Below are positions 36,682-45,751 of a stretch of 64,000 bases of DNA, one piece after another. Every line of letters begins with the position of its first letter. Within the stretch, counting starts at the first letter, position 1. The position numbers and the translations under genes are program-made. The notes under the pieces were generated by a model. That model was not told where the DNA came from. It ran no database searches and saw nothing but the letters and a program-made list of their open reading frames with translations. Source of the stretch: Gemmatimonadales bacterium (GTDB lineage Bacteria; Gemmatimonadota; Gemmatimonadetes; Longimicrobiales; Gaopeijiaceae); NCBI GenBank assembly GCA_007695225.1, contig REED01000173.1, forward strand, positions 1-64,000, given 5' to 3'.

Positions 36682-38022
36682 CTAATTGAAGGCGGGGGGA
36701 TGGGTCAGATCAATAGCCAGATCGTCCCCCCTGGGAACCAGTCGGGCCCGGTGGAGTCGGGTGATGTCCCGTAGCGCGGGGTCGGACCGCTCCGCCCCCC
36801 CGGTCGAGGGCAGGACCGGGAGGCGAAGGTAGTCCCCGGTGAGGCCCAGGCGCCCCCGAGCCTCCAGGGTGACCTCCGTCCAGGATCCCGCCCGGGATCC
36901 AAGGTACGCCTTTCCCTTTGCCTGCGCCCGTTCCCGGAGTTCGCGGGCGCGCTCCCCGGCCACTCTCTGGGGCACGGGCATCTCCCGGTGGAGAGCGGCC
37001 GCCGGCGTCCCCTCCCGGGGCGAGAACGGAAAGACGTGGAGGTAGGTGAAGGGGAGTTCCTCCACGAGGCGCGCCGTTTCCCGGTGATCGGCGCCGGTCT
37101 CGCCGGGAAACCCGGTGATGATATCGGCGCCAAGCCCAAGCACCGGAACGACCTCGGCGATCTCCAGGGCTCGGATCCGATACATCTCACGAGTGTGCCA
37201 CCGCCGCATCCTCCGGAGCACCGGGTCGGCGCCGCTCTGCAGGGGCATGTGGAGGTGGGGAGCCACCCGTCCCCCGGAGCCGGCCAGGAGTTCCAGAAGG
37301 AGGTCGTCCACCTCGGTGGCCTCGATGCTCCCCAGCCGAAAGCGGACGTCGGGCACCCGTTCCAGTAGAATCGCCAGCAGGCGGGAGAGTGAGGAAGGTT
37401 TCTCCAGATCCATCCCGTAGTGGCCAATGTGGATCCCAGTCAGGACCAGCTCCGGGTGGGTACCGGCCAGGGCGCCAGCCTCCCGGACCACGTCCTCCGG
37501 TGTGCGGGATCGGCTCTCTCCTCGAGCCAGACGGGTGGCGCAGAAGGAGCACTTCCGATCACATCCGTCCTGGATCTTCAGCCACCCCCGGGTGGCGCCT
37601 TCCCGACGAAGAAGGATCTCGCCTCCCACCGGCTCCCGGTCCATGGCGTCCAGCGTCTGTCGCGTGCCAAGCTGGACCAGGGGAGGCGGCTCCACCCCGG
37701 CGGCCGCCGCCACCGCCACGGGGTCATGGCCCTCCACCACCGCGGCGACCCCAGGCATCTTCCGGTACTCCTCTCCACGGAGCGCCGCAGAGCATCCGGC
37801 CACCACCACCTGGATCCCGGGGTTCTCCCGACGAAGCCTGCGAATGAAGCGTCGAGCCTCGGCGTCGGCCTGATTGGTCACGGTGCAGGTGTTGACCACA
37901 CAGAGGCGGGCCCTCCCCCAGTCCTCGACCGTTTCAGCGCCCCGGGCCTCCAGCTCCTGGCGCATCCGATCGGAGTCGTACTGGTTTGCCTTGCATCCGA
38001 ACGTCCGGAAGGCCACCTGCAT
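36682..38022 (-). CDS. mtaB: tRNA t6A37 methylthiotransferase MtaB
   Basis: Paralogue of MiaB that converts t6A37 to ms2t6A37. 446 residues; AGAGGT 5 nt before ATG. Cysteines in FGCKANQYDS, VVNTCTVTNQAD and VVAGCSA, and radical SAM CDRKCSFC; the KANQ.DS and NTCTVTNQAD variants separate MtaB from MiaB. GIHIGHYG and SREGTPAA follow. Directly before miaB, so both position-37 methylthiolations are probably expressed together. Confidence 0.93.
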   Translation of the reverse strand: MQVAFRTFGCKANQYDSDRMRQELEARGAETVEDWGRARLCVVNTCTVTNQADAEARRFIRRLRRENPGIQVVVAGCSAALRGEEYRKMPGVAAVVEGHDPVAVAAAAGVEPPPLVQLGTRQTLDAMDREPVGGEILLRREGATRGWLKIQDGCDRKCSFCATRLARGESRSRTPEDVVREAGALAGTHPELVLTGIHIGHYGMDLEKPSSLSRLLAILLERVPDVRFRLGSIEATEVDDLLLELLAGSGGRVAPHLHMPLQSGADPVLRRMRRWHTREMYRIRALEIAEVVPVLGLGADIITGFPGETGADHRETARLVEELPFTYLHVFPFSPREGTPAAALHREMPVPQRVAGERARELRERAQAKGKAYLGSRAGSWTEVTLEARGRLGLTGDYLRLPVLPSTGGAERSDPALRDITRLHRARLVPRGDDLAIDLTHPPAFN

Positions 38023-38031
38023 GGGAAACCT

Positions 38032-39237
38032 CTACCGTCCGGAGAGCCGGAGGGTGAAGGTGGTGCGCCAGAAGTCCTCCTCCAGATCACCAGCGGTGCG
38101 GGTCCCCACCTCGAACCCCACGTGGAGCCGGGCCATGGGCGTGGTCTCGGCGTCCGCCAGATGGATTCCGATCCCCCCTGTGAAGGCGCTCTCCCGGGCT
38201 GCGGATCCCAGGAACGAGAAGGGGAGATCCCGACTCCGGTAGCCGGCGGCCAGCGGGATTTGTCTGCCCAGCACGGTGGTACCGGCCCACTCCAGCCCCG
38301 TGCCCCACTGCCAGACCATTCCCGGGGCTTCCGTATCGCCCAGGGCCTCGGCGGTCTCGGACCAGTCTGCCCGGTAGATGGACGCAGCCAGCCCCAGCCC
38401 CGGGGTGAGGGTGGCGAAGAGGCCGCCCCGAAGCTCCAGGGGCATGGGGACCCGCTGCACCTCTCCCTCGGTGTCGGCGGTGGGATCCAGGCGGAGATCC
38501 TCGGACCAGGTCACAGACCCACCCAGCCGGACAAGGGGCGTCACGTCCCAGTGGGCCCCCGCGGCGGCGGTGAGACCGGCGGAACGCCAGATCCCCTCGA
38601 GTTCGAAGGGTTCCACCTCGGTACCCACGTCATCGAGGTTCAACTCCCGGCTGAAGCGACGCTCCACCGAACCCAGGTGGCTCCCGATGTTCGCTCCCAC
38701 CGAAACCCGATCCTCCGCCAGGCGTCGGGCCACCCCGAAGCGGGCTGCGGAAACACCTCCGCGGCCCTCAAAGCGGTCCACGGCCCCCACCGGTTCGCCG
38801 GCCAGTTCCAGGACCCGGTCGACCTCGACATCCCACTCCTGGCTGAAGGTACCGGAGAAGCTGAGGGAATAGACCTGTCTTCCGTACGGGTAGACGATGC
38901 CCAGGAAAGGGAAGCGGGACTGATAGGCGGTGCCCCCGTCCTGGAAGGTCTCCCCCCCCGCCTGCCCCGACACCACGATCCCCGGGAGGATGGACCATCC
39001 CGCCGATGCTGGATCATTGGGGAGAAGGGCGGAACCGGAGAGGGCCACCCCTACGCTCCCCAGCATCCGGGAACGACCATCGGGCGCCTCCACGGGAATA
39101 CCCAGCCCCGACGCCGAGAGGAGGGACTGGGCCGCGCCGGGAACCGGTGAGACCAGGAAGGCGGTGGCGGCCAGGACCAAGGGCGCGAGGAGCGCCCCGG
39201 GGGCTGCCCGGGTCGGGAAAGCAGCGATCCGGATCAT
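38032..39237 (-). CDS. putative outer-membrane beta-barrel protein, partner of a lipoprotein
   Basis: 401 residues; ATG at 39237 overlaps the upstream lipoprotein stop (ATGA), so the longer frame to 39465 is rejected. Signal peptide: APGALLAPLVLAATAFLVSP then VPGAAQ with a cleavage-like AxA-type end. The mature part alternates hydrophobic and polar residues in strand-length blocks with Gly-rich turns (QVYSLSFSGTFSQEWDV, RVSVGANIGSHLGSV, LAASIYRADWSE) and ends in TTFTLRLSGR. It recalls PorV/FadL-like barrels, but no family is certain. Coupled genes suggest it works with the lipoprotein. Confidence 0.65.
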   Translation of the reverse strand: MIRIAAFPTRAAPGALLAPLVLAATAFLVSPVPGAAQSLLSASGLGIPVEAPDGRSRMLGSVGVALSGSALLPNDPASAGWSILPGIVVSGQAGGETFQDGGTAYQSRFPFLGIVYPYGRQVYSLSFSGTFSQEWDVEVDRVLELAGEPVGAVDRFEGRGGVSAARFGVARRLAEDRVSVGANIGSHLGSVERRFSRELNLDDVGTEVEPFELEGIWRSAGLTAAAGAHWDVTPLVRLGGSVTWSEDLRLDPTADTEGEVQRVPMPLELRGGLFATLTPGLGLAASIYRADWSETAEALGDTEAPGMVWQWGTGLEWAGTTVLGRQIPLAAGYRSRDLPFSFLGSAARESAFTGGIGIHLADAETTPMARLHVGFEVGTRTAGDLEEDFWRTTFTLRLSGR

Positions 39238-40550
39238 GGTAGACTGACTCCCTCGGAAACCGTGAGGATGATCCGGAGGCGGGGTCGTCCCTCGACTCCC
39301 GGCCCGGCGAAGGTGGCCACCCCCAGTGCGGCAGGCTCCGGAAGGGTCAGGAAGGAGAGGACCCCGGAAACGGGGTTGCCCCGGGAATCCTCGCCGCGTA
39401 GGACATCCCTGAGATACCGGGTGACGGCGATCTCGAACGAGGCACTCCCCCCGGGCGCGAACCAACTGGGGGCTACCCGCACCCCTTGGGTTCGGAGCGG
39501 GGGACCCAGGGGAGACCGGGGAAGAAGATCCTCCGCCAGCACCGGCCGGAGATCCAGGGTGATGGTGTCCGCAGGTGCCAGCGCCGCGGGCTCGGTGGGG
39601 ATGGAGGTGAGCTGGAGTGCGGCAAAGACCACCCGGTCGGCCGTGAGCCGGACCGGACAGGTGGCGGCCCCGCGGCAGATCGGTCCGGTGGCCTCCACCG
39701 TGGTCGGCAACTCCAGTCGGAAGCTACTCCGATGGGAGGGCGCACCCCCAACTGGAAGCACTCCTTCCCCGAACTCCGGGGTGGGGGTGTAGATCGTGGT
39801 GAATTCCCGGCTTGAAGGCTGGACCCGGATCACCGTGTCCGGATTCACCTCCGAGCGGACATCCATCTGGAGACTCAGACTCCGGAGTCGGAGACGGCTT
39901 CCATCGGTAGCGGTGGAGAGGACCAGGCCCTGCCCCGAACTGTCGGCATCCCGCCACTCCCGGAGGGTGAGGGAGTCCAGCTGCAGGATCACCGAATCCC
40001 CCTCGGAGGGGGTCCAGGGAGCCGAAGCCAGGGGCGTCAAAGGCCCCCCGCCCGGAGTGGACCACGCCCGCCGGTCGCCCAGGGTATCCACCGCGTGGGT
40101 CCAGGTGGCGGTGGGGGGATCCCAGCTTTCGGAGACGGTGGAGAGCTGAAGGTCGAAGGGTGCCGACCCGTCCACCCGCAGGGTGTCGAAGAGGAGGACA
40201 AGGCGTCCACCCACCGGCACATAGCTCGAGTCGGGCTCAGCCACCGTGGCTCCGGGAGGGATCACACCCACCGAGGCCGGGAAGTCGAGGAACCGAAAGA
40301 GGGGGCGAGCGGTGAGTTCCTCCAGCCATTCGGAGGCCACGAATACAGTGGCCAGATCGCCGGCGACCCCGAAGCCCCGATCCACCCGGAACGCGGTGGC
40401 GAAGGTCTCGAAGGGAAGGAGCACCTCAAAGGTCTCCGCCTCCACGGGGATGAGCCCGGGGTCCGGCGAAGTGGGGACCTCCTCGGTGCATCCCGCCAGA
40501 AGGATGAGGGAGGCGAGAAGTCCCGCTCCCGTGATCCGTAGTCGCTTCAC
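39234..40550 (-). CDS. lipoprotein of unknown function
   Basis: 438 residues. Clear lipoprotein signal: [21 protein letters not shown] with Cys21. The mature protein is beta-rich, with recurring VRLT or [11 protein letters not shown] type strands, [13 protein letters not shown] and [10 protein letters not shown], and a late GDVLRG.. region. It has the general look of DUF4270-like Bacteroidetes lipoproteins, but I cannot confirm that. It starts on the cdd stop (ATGA) and ends on the barrel gene start (ATGA), so an envelope pair is embedded between nucleotide and tRNA-modification genes. Confidence 0.7.
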   Translation of the reverse strand: MKRLRITGAGLLASLILLAGCTEEVPTSPDPGLIPVEAETFEVLLPFETFATAFRVDRGFGVAGDLATVFVASEWLEELTARPLFRFLDFPASVGVIPPGATVAEPDSSYVPVGGRLVLLFDTLRVDGSAPFDLQLSTVSESWDPPTATWTHAVDTLGDRRAWSTPGGGPLTPLASAPWTPSEGDSVILQLDSLTLREWRDADSSGQGLVLSTATDGSRLRLRSLSLQMDVRSEVNPDTVIRVQPSSREFTTIYTPTPEFGEGVLPVGGAPSHRSSFRLELPTTVEATGPICRGAATCPVRLTADRVVFAALQLTSIPTEPAALAPADTITLDLRPVLAEDLLPRSPLGPPLRTQGVRVAPSWFAPGGSASFEIAVTRYLRDVLRGEDSRGNPVSGVLSFLTLPEPAALGVATFAGPGVEGRPRLRIILTVSEGVSLP

Positions 40551-41089
40551 CCGTCCGTCCTTCCCAGAATATGTTCAGGAACCTCGCCGTCCCGCTCCAT
40601 TCGGAAGCGGTGCGGGAGGAGTTCATCGAGCCGCCATTCTGCGCGGAGGGGACGGGTTGGAGGGGAAGCATCACCCATCTCCCCTTTCGTCCCACCCATC
40701 GTTCCTTTCCGATGCGCCCTATCCCCTGTCGTCGGTCCCTCCGGCTCCCGAGGAGCCGCCTCATCGACGGGGAGGGCCTCGGAGACGATCTCCAGTTCCG
40801 GTGCGAACTCCGCCAGCACCTGCCGGCAGGCGCCGCAGGGGGGGGTGGGGCGGGGAGCCCGGGTGCTGAGGGCCAGACGGCGGAAACTCCGGTGCCCCGC
40901 CGCCACCGCGTTTCCCACCGCCACCCGCTCGGCGCACACGGTGAGTCCGTAGGAGGCGTTCTCCACATTGCACCCCAGGAAGACCGTTCCATCCTGGGCC
41001 TCCAGCGCCGCTCCCACCTGGAAGCGGGAGTAGGGGGCATAGGCCCGTTCACGGGCCTCCCGGGCCCGGGCCAGAAGGGTCTCCCTCAC
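40547..41089 (-). CDS. cdd: cytidine deaminase with internal extension
   Basis: Zinc enzyme converting cytidine to uridine. 180 residues from a GTG overlapping the alr stop. Zinc and catalytic motifs: Cys52-Ala-Glu54 ([12 protein letters not shown]) and Cys85..Cys88 ([10 protein letters not shown]), the homotetramer class; NVENASYG is also intact. Between the strand IVSE and the terminal [10 protein letters not shown] there is an insert of about 45 residues (105-150) rich in Gly, Pro, Glu and Arg, not present in the usual 130-residue family, plus a short tail. Function is probably kept since all zinc ligands are present. Confidence 0.9.
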   Translation of the reverse strand: MRETLLARAREARERAYAPYSRFQVGAALEAQDGTVFLGCNVENASYGLTVCAERVAVGNAVAAGHRSFRRLALSTRAPRPTPPCGACRQVLAEFAPELEIVSEALPVDEAAPREPEGPTTGDRAHRKGTMGGTKGEMGDASPPTRPLRAEWRLDELLPHRFRMERDGEVPEHILGRTDG

Positions 41090-42243
41090 CCGTCATCCCC
41101 GGGAATCCAGACACGGGGCAGCCGCGGGGTGAACCCGGTGAAGATCTCATAGTTGATGGTACCCGCCTCCATGGCCATCTCCTCCACCGTGATCCGCTCC
41201 TCCCCATCCTCTCCCAGGAGGGTGGCCACATCGCCGGGGCGAACCCGGGGGATGCCGGTGATGTCTACCACCGTCATGTCCATACTGATCCGTCCCACCA
41301 TGGGAACCCGCTGCCCGTGAAGGAGGGCCACCCCCCGATTGGAAAGACTCCGGGGCAGCCCGTCCCCGTACCCGATGGTCAGGGTGGCCCATCGCTCGGG
41401 GCCCTGGGCCCGGTAGGTGGCCCCGTATCCCACCGTGGTACCCTCAGGCACCTCCCTCACCAGCGCCACCCGAGCCCGCACCGACACGGCCGGCTCCGGG
41501 GCGGGAAGCTCCTTCCCGGCACGACCCCCGTAGAGATGGATCCCAGGGCGCACCGCCCTTCCCACCAGATCCGGACGCCGGAGGGCCGCCGCCGAGTTCC
41601 CCAGGTGGGGGAGGATCGGTCCCTCCCAGGAAAGAGAGAGTTCTTCCATGACCTGACGGAACCGGTCCGCCTGCCGGGTCATGGAGTCCGGCCCCCCGGC
41701 TCCCCTCCCCTCGTCGGCGGAGTGGAAATGGGTAAAGCACCCCTCCCACCGCACCCATTCGTCTCCGGTGAGTTCCGCCACCCGGGGACCCCATTCCCGG
41801 GCCCGGTCCCAGGGCAATCCCGCCCGCCCCATCCCCGTATCCACCTCCACATGGATCGCCACCGGCTTCTCCCGGGCTTTCGCCTCCGCCCGAAGCCGCT
41901 CCAGGAGCCCCAGCGCCGAGACACCCAGGGTCAACTCCGCCTCCACCGCCCGGGCCGCCAGGGACGGAGGGACCGGCGCAAAGACCACCACCGGGCGGGA
42001 CACCCCCAGCGCTCGGAGCTCCTCGCCCTCCTCTACCGTTGCCACCCCCCAGCCCCAGGGCCCCTCCGGCTCCAGGGCTTCCAAGGCCCCAGCCACCCCC
42101 AGCCCGTAGGCATTGGCCTTCACCATGGGGAGAACGGCAACCTCCGGAGACACAGCGTCCCGGATCCCCCGGAGATTCCGGCGAACCGCGGCTCCGCGGA
42201 TCTCGATCCAGGCCCGGGCGAAGGGATCCCTCGTCATTGACAT
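41086..42243 (-). CDS. alr: alanine racemase
   Basis: PLP enzyme providing D-alanine for peptidoglycan. 385 residues from the ATG at 42243; ATG 42237 is two codons later. PLP Lys42 in [11 protein letters not shown]; catalytic Tyr in the VGYGATY block; [26 protein letters not shown] and [13 protein letters not shown] are all present. Heads the ten-gene minus-strand run and is divergent from mazG. Its product feeds the wall pathway encoded at the other end of the window. Confidence 0.95.
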   Translation of the reverse strand: MSMTRDPFARAWIEIRGAAVRRNLRGIRDAVSPEVAVLPMVKANAYGLGVAGALEALEPEGPWGWGVATVEEGEELRALGVSRPVVVFAPVPPSLAARAVEAELTLGVSALGLLERLRAEAKAREKPVAIHVEVDTGMGRAGLPWDRAREWGPRVAELTGDEWVRWEGCFTHFHSADEGRGAGGPDSMTRQADRFRQVMEELSLSWEGPILPHLGNSAAALRRPDLVGRAVRPGIHLYGGRAGKELPAPEPAVSVRARVALVREVPEGTTVGYGATYRAQGPERWATLTIGYGDGLPRSLSNRGVALLHGQRVPMVGRISMDMTVVDITGIPRVRPGDVATLLGEDGEERITVEEMAMEAGTINYEIFTGFTPRLPRVWIPGDDG

Positions 42244-42257
42244 AGACCTTGAAAGAT

Positions 42258-42275
42258 GCGAGAAAATACCCTCGC
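42258..42275. promoter_or_regulatory. AT-rich inverted repeat between alr and mazG
   Basis: GCGAG (42258-42262), eight-base AAAATACC loop, CTCGC (42271-42275), in the only AT-rich patch of the short divergent gap. It may mark the promoter region for one or both genes. No convincing -35/-10 pair was found on either strand. Confidence 0.25.
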
Positions 42276-42307
42276 AGCAAGGCCGCCTCACCTTCTTCCC
42301 CACTCCC

Positions 42308-43216
42308 GTGCCCTCCTCCCCTCCCCCATCACCCCCCTCTCCCGGCGACATTGCCGACGCCGGCCCCTTCCCTCCGGTGGAGGGCGTCCTGGACCGGGCC
42401 CTGGCCCTGGTCCAGTATCTTCGGACCCACTGCCCCTGGGACCGGAAGCAGACCGCCCGCTCCCTGGTGCCCCACCTCCTGGAGGAGACCCACGAGGCGG
42501 TGGACGCCATCCACGACGGGGATCCTGTGGCCCTGAGGGACGAACTGGGGGACCTCCTCCTGAACCTGGCATTCCAGGTGGTCGTTGGAGAGGAGGAGGG
42601 GTCCTTCTCCCGGGAGGAGGTGGTCCGGGGGCTGGAGGAGAAGATGATCCGGCGTCACCCCCACCTCTTCGGGCTGGGGGAAAAGGAATCCTGGGAGGCG
42701 ATCAAGGCCCGGGAGCGGGAGGCCCGGCAGGGGGAGGCCCGGCAGGGGGAGGCCCGGGGCGGGGCCGGAGGGGGGGAAGGGTCGTCTGCGGCCCCTGGCT
42801 CCGGCACCCTGGACGGGCTGGCCCGGGGACTGGATCCCCTCCTCCGGGCCCACCGCATCCAGGAAAGGGTGGCCGGCGTGGGGTTCGACTGGGAGAACCC
42901 CCGAGGGGCCCTGGAGAAGGTCCGGGAGGAGGTGGAGGAAGTGGCGGAGGCGCTGGACGATGGAGATCCAGAGCGCCTGGCCGAGGAACTGGGGGACCTC
43001 CTCTTCTCGGTGGTGAACGTGGCGCGCCTGGCCGGGACCCACGCCGTCCCGGCGCTGGAGGGGGCCAACGCAAAATTTCGCCGGAGGTTCGAGGCGCTGG
43101 AAGCCCGGGCCCGGGACCAGGGCGTGGCCCTCCCGGGGAGTTCCCTGGAGGCGTTGGACCGGCTCTGGGACGAGGTCAAGGCGGGGGAAGGAGACGCAGG
43201 CACGAGCGGGGAATAG
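42308..43216 (+). CDS. mazG: nucleoside triphosphate pyrophosphohydrolase MazG
   Basis: Hydrolyses NTPs to NMP and PPi, a housecleaning and ppGpp-related enzyme. 302 residues with GTG 42308; GTG 42377 is also possible, both without a Shine-Dalgarno. Two MazG domains: the first (about 25-115) with CPWDRKQTARSLVPHLLEET and the metal motif DELGDLLLNLAFQ; the second (about 185-275) with GFDWENPRGALEKVREEVEE and EELGDLLFSVVNVAR. The linker carries a short repeat. Divergent from alr. Confidence 0.92.
   Translation: MPSSPPPSPPSPGDIADAGPFPPVEGVLDRALALVQYLRTHCPWDRKQTARSLVPHLLEETHEAVDAIHDGDPVALRDELGDLLLNLAFQVVVGEEEGSFSREEVVRGLEEKMIRRHPHLFGLGEKESWEAIKAREREARQGEARQGEARGGAGGGEGSSAAPGSGTLDGLARGLDPLLRAHRIQERVAGVGFDWENPRGALEKVREEVEEVAEALDDGDPERLAEELGDLLFSVVNVARLAGTHAVPALEGANAKFRRRFEALEARARDQGVALPGSSLEALDRLWDEVKAGEGDAGTSGE
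42721..42755 (+). repeat. 15-bp tandem repeat in the MazG linker
   Basis: Identical 15-bp units at 42721-42735 and 42736-42750, then five bases of a third. Encodes EARQG-type pentapeptides between the two MazG domains, in frame. Confidence 0.75.
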
Positions 43217-43239
43217 CCCGGCCCGACGCCGACGCCGGG
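43217..43239. terminator. possible terminator between convergent mazG and dehydrogenase genes
   Basis: Immediately after the mazG stop: CCCGGC (43217-43222), 11-base loop with a repeated GACGCC, and GCCGGG (43234-43239). Located where two convergent transcripts meet. There is no T-run, so it is only a candidate structure. Confidence 0.3.
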
Positions 43240-43282
43240 ACCTGCGACTGGGACCTGCTTGGGCTGTGGGCCCGGTCCGCCC

Positions 43283-44365
43283 TCAGTACCCCGCGCTCCG
43301 ATCCACCTCGTTCCGGAGGGGGGCCTCCGGATCCGCCAGGATCCGCCGGAGGTTCTCCAGGATCAGGTCCATCTCCCGCCGCCAGAACCCCCGGGTGACC
43401 GCCGAGACGTGGGGGGTGATGAGGACGTTGGGGAGGCGCCAGAAGGGGCTCTCCGAGGGAAGAGGCTCCGTGCTGAAGACGTCCAGTCCCGCTCCCCGGA
43501 GGTGGCCGTCGGTGAGGGCCTCCAGGAGGGCCTCTTCGTCCACCAGGCGGCCCCGGGCCAGGTTCAGGACCACGGCGCCCCGGGGTAGGGCCCGGATCCG
43601 CTCCCGGGAAAGGACCCCCCGGGTCTCGGGGGTGTCCGGGGCGGTGACCACCAGGGCGTGGCTCTCCTGAAGGAGCCGGTCCAGTCCCTCGTCTCCATGG
43701 AGGAGTTCCACCCCCAGGTCATCCATGGGGAGGCCCGAAGGCGCCACCGGAAGGCCGTCCGGGGGATGGTTCCTTCGGAGCCCGAGCACCCGCCCGCCCA
43801 GCGCCCGAACCCTTTGGGCCACCTCCTTCCCCACGCCACCGTACCCCAGGATCCCCACCGTGGACGAGCCCAATTCCCGCACCGGGGTGTCGGCCTCCAG
43901 GAAGGGCGCGTTGTCCCAACGCCCCTCCCGCTGGGCCGCCACCGCGAAGTCCAGCCCCCGGAAGAAGTGGAAGAGCATCCCCACCGCCGTCTCCGCCATG
44001 GGCGGGCCATGGATCCCGGCAGAGTTGGTGAAGCGGACCCGGCTCCGGAGCATCTCGGGGTGGAGGGAGCTCCCCACCCCGGCGGCCCCGCTGTGGACCC
44101 ACTCCAGGCTTTCCGCCCCGGCCCGAAGGATCTCGGGGGCGATGCCGAAGCCCAGGTAGAAGCGGGCCCCCGCCACCGCCTCCAGGACCTCCTCCGACGC
44201 AACCCCGCTCCCATCGCCGGACCCGTCGGCGAAGCTCTTGGCCACGAAGAGTTCCCACTCCTCGGGAAGGGCCGCCTCCAGCTCCTCCAGCGCCCAGCCG
44301 GGCATCATCCACACGGGGCGTCGGTCCCGCATGTCCACCACCAGGCGGCTTCCCTCTGCCCTCAT
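43283..44365 (-). CDS. D-2-hydroxyacid dehydrogenase
   Basis: 360-residue NAD-dependent dehydrogenase of the D-isomer 2-hydroxyacid family. Nucleotide-binding loop VGILGYGGVGKEVAQ; catalytic Arg in NLARGRLVDEEALLEAL, Glu in VFSTEPLP and His in ITPHVSA. RFTNSAGIHGPPMAETAVGM is the usual dimer/hinge region. Substrate (glyoxylate/hydroxypyruvate, D-lactate, phosphoglycerate or other) cannot be read from sequence; it lacks the ACT tail of many SerA enzymes. ATG overlaps the asnS stop (ATGA). Confidence 0.9.
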   Translation of the reverse strand: MRAEGSRLVVDMRDRRPVWMMPGWALEELEAALPEEWELFVAKSFADGSGDGSGVASEEVLEAVAGARFYLGFGIAPEILRAGAESLEWVHSGAAGVGSSLHPEMLRSRVRFTNSAGIHGPPMAETAVGMLFHFFRGLDFAVAAQREGRWDNAPFLEADTPVRELGSSTVGILGYGGVGKEVAQRVRALGGRVLGLRRNHPPDGLPVAPSGLPMDDLGVELLHGDEGLDRLLQESHALVVTAPDTPETRGVLSRERIRALPRGAVVLNLARGRLVDEEALLEALTDGHLRGAGLDVFSTEPLPSESPFWRLPNVLITPHVSAVTRGFWRREMDLILENLRRILADPEAPLRNEVDRSAGY

Positions 44366-45663
44366 GGCGTGAGCCGGTTCATGAGGCGGGGGAAGGGGAT
44401 CATCTCCCGGACGTGGGGACGCCCGGTGATCCAGGCCACGGTGCGCTCGATCCCCAGGCCGAATCCGGAGTGGACGAAGGTGCCGTAGCGCCGGAGGTCC
44501 AGGTACCAGTTGTAGGCTTCCTCCGGGAGATCCTCCTCCCGGATCCGGTGGAGGAGACGATCCAGGTCGTCCTCGCGCTGGCTCCCGCCGATGATCTCCC
44601 CGTATCCCTCCGGCGCCAGGAGGTCGTTGCAGAGGACGGTGCGGGGGTCGTCAGGGTTCTCCTTCATGTAGAAGGCCTTCGCCTCCTTGGGGTAGTTGTA
44701 GACGAAAAGTGGAAGGTGGTGCTCCTCCGCCAGGAGGGTCTCGTCGGCGCCCCCCAGGTCCCTCCCCCACTCGATTCCGCTCCCCTTTGCCTGGAGCCGC
44801 TCCACCGCCTCGGTATAGGAAACCCGGGGAAAGGGCGGTCGAATCCGCTCCAGCACCGAGGTGTCCCGCTCCAGGGTCTCCAGCTCCGGGGCGCACCGCT
44901 CCAGGGCCCGCTCCACCAGGTAGCTCACGAATTCCTCCTGGAGGCGCATGTTCGCGTCGGAGTCGGCGAAGGCCACCTCCGGCTCCACCATCCAGAACTC
45001 GGTGAGGTGGCGCCGAGTCTTGGACTTCTCGGCCCGAAAGGTGGGTCCGAAGCAGTAGACCTTCCGGAAGGCGGGACAGGCCGCCTCCACGTAGAGCTGC
45101 CCCGTCTGGGCCAGGTAGGCCGTGTCCCCGAAGTAGTCCGTGGAGAAGAGGGTCCCCGCCGACTCGCCGATGGCCCCGGTGAGGATGGGGGTATCGATAC
45201 GTGTGAACCCCCGATCGTAGTAGAAGTCGTGGACCGCCTGCATGACCTCGGACCGGACCCGGAGCCCCGCCCGCTGCGCCGAGGAACGGAGCCAGAGGTG
45301 GCGGTGGTCCATGAGGAACTCCACCCCGTGTTCCTTGGGCTGGATGGGGTACTCCTCCGCAGGGCCCACCACGGAGAGGGTCGACACCAGGAGCTCGTTC
45401 CCCCCCGGGGCCCGGTCGTCGGGCTTCACCGAGCCGGTGAGCTCCACCGTGGATTCCTGGGTGACCCCGGTGGCCGCTTCCCAGGTGGCCTCGTCCACCT
45501 CCTTCTTCACCACCACGCACTGGAGGAGCCCCGTCCCGTCCCGGATCACCACGAAGGCGACCCGGCCATGGATCCGGACGGTTTCCACCCACCCGGCCAC
45601 GGTGACGGTGGCCTCGGCATGGCGGGAGAGATCCTTGACCTCGATAAGGTGTGTACGGCTCAT
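44362..45663 (-). CDS. asnS: asparaginyl-tRNA synthetase
   Basis: Class IIb synthetase charging tRNA-Asn. 433 residues from the ATG at 45663 (MSRTHLIEVKDL); the frame up to 45807 overlaps the J-domain gene and has no family support. N-terminal OB fold with VAGWVETVRIHGRVAFVVIRDG; motif 2 FGPTFRAEKSKTRRHLTEFW followed by MVEPE, which marks AsnRS rather than AspRS; motif 3 GFGLGIERTVAW. Presence of AsnRS means Asn-tRNA can be made directly, not only by transamidation. Confidence 0.96.
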   Translation of the reverse strand: MSRTHLIEVKDLSRHAEATVTVAGWVETVRIHGRVAFVVIRDGTGLLQCVVVKKEVDEATWEAATGVTQESTVELTGSVKPDDRAPGGNELLVSTLSVVGPAEEYPIQPKEHGVEFLMDHRHLWLRSSAQRAGLRVRSEVMQAVHDFYYDRGFTRIDTPILTGAIGESAGTLFSTDYFGDTAYLAQTGQLYVEAACPAFRKVYCFGPTFRAEKSKTRRHLTEFWMVEPEVAFADSDANMRLQEEFVSYLVERALERCAPELETLERDTSVLERIRPPFPRVSYTEAVERLQAKGSGIEWGRDLGGADETLLAEEHHLPLFVYNYPKEAKAFYMKENPDDPRTVLCNDLLAPEGYGEIIGGSQREDDLDRLLHRIREEDLPEEAYNWYLDLRRYGTFVHSGFGLGIERTVAWITGRPHVREMIPFPRLMNRLTP

Positions 45664-45751
45664 TTCGTTTTCGTCGGGAACGAGGGATTCAGGGGAGGGA
45701 CTCAGGTGAGGGACTGAGGGCAGGGGATTCATGGGATGGCCGGCGGCAGGC

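Noticed and set aside
44362-45663. Aspartyl-tRNA synthetase
   Set aside because: The FWMVEPE segment after motif 2 and the absence of the large AspRS insertion domain identify AsnRS.
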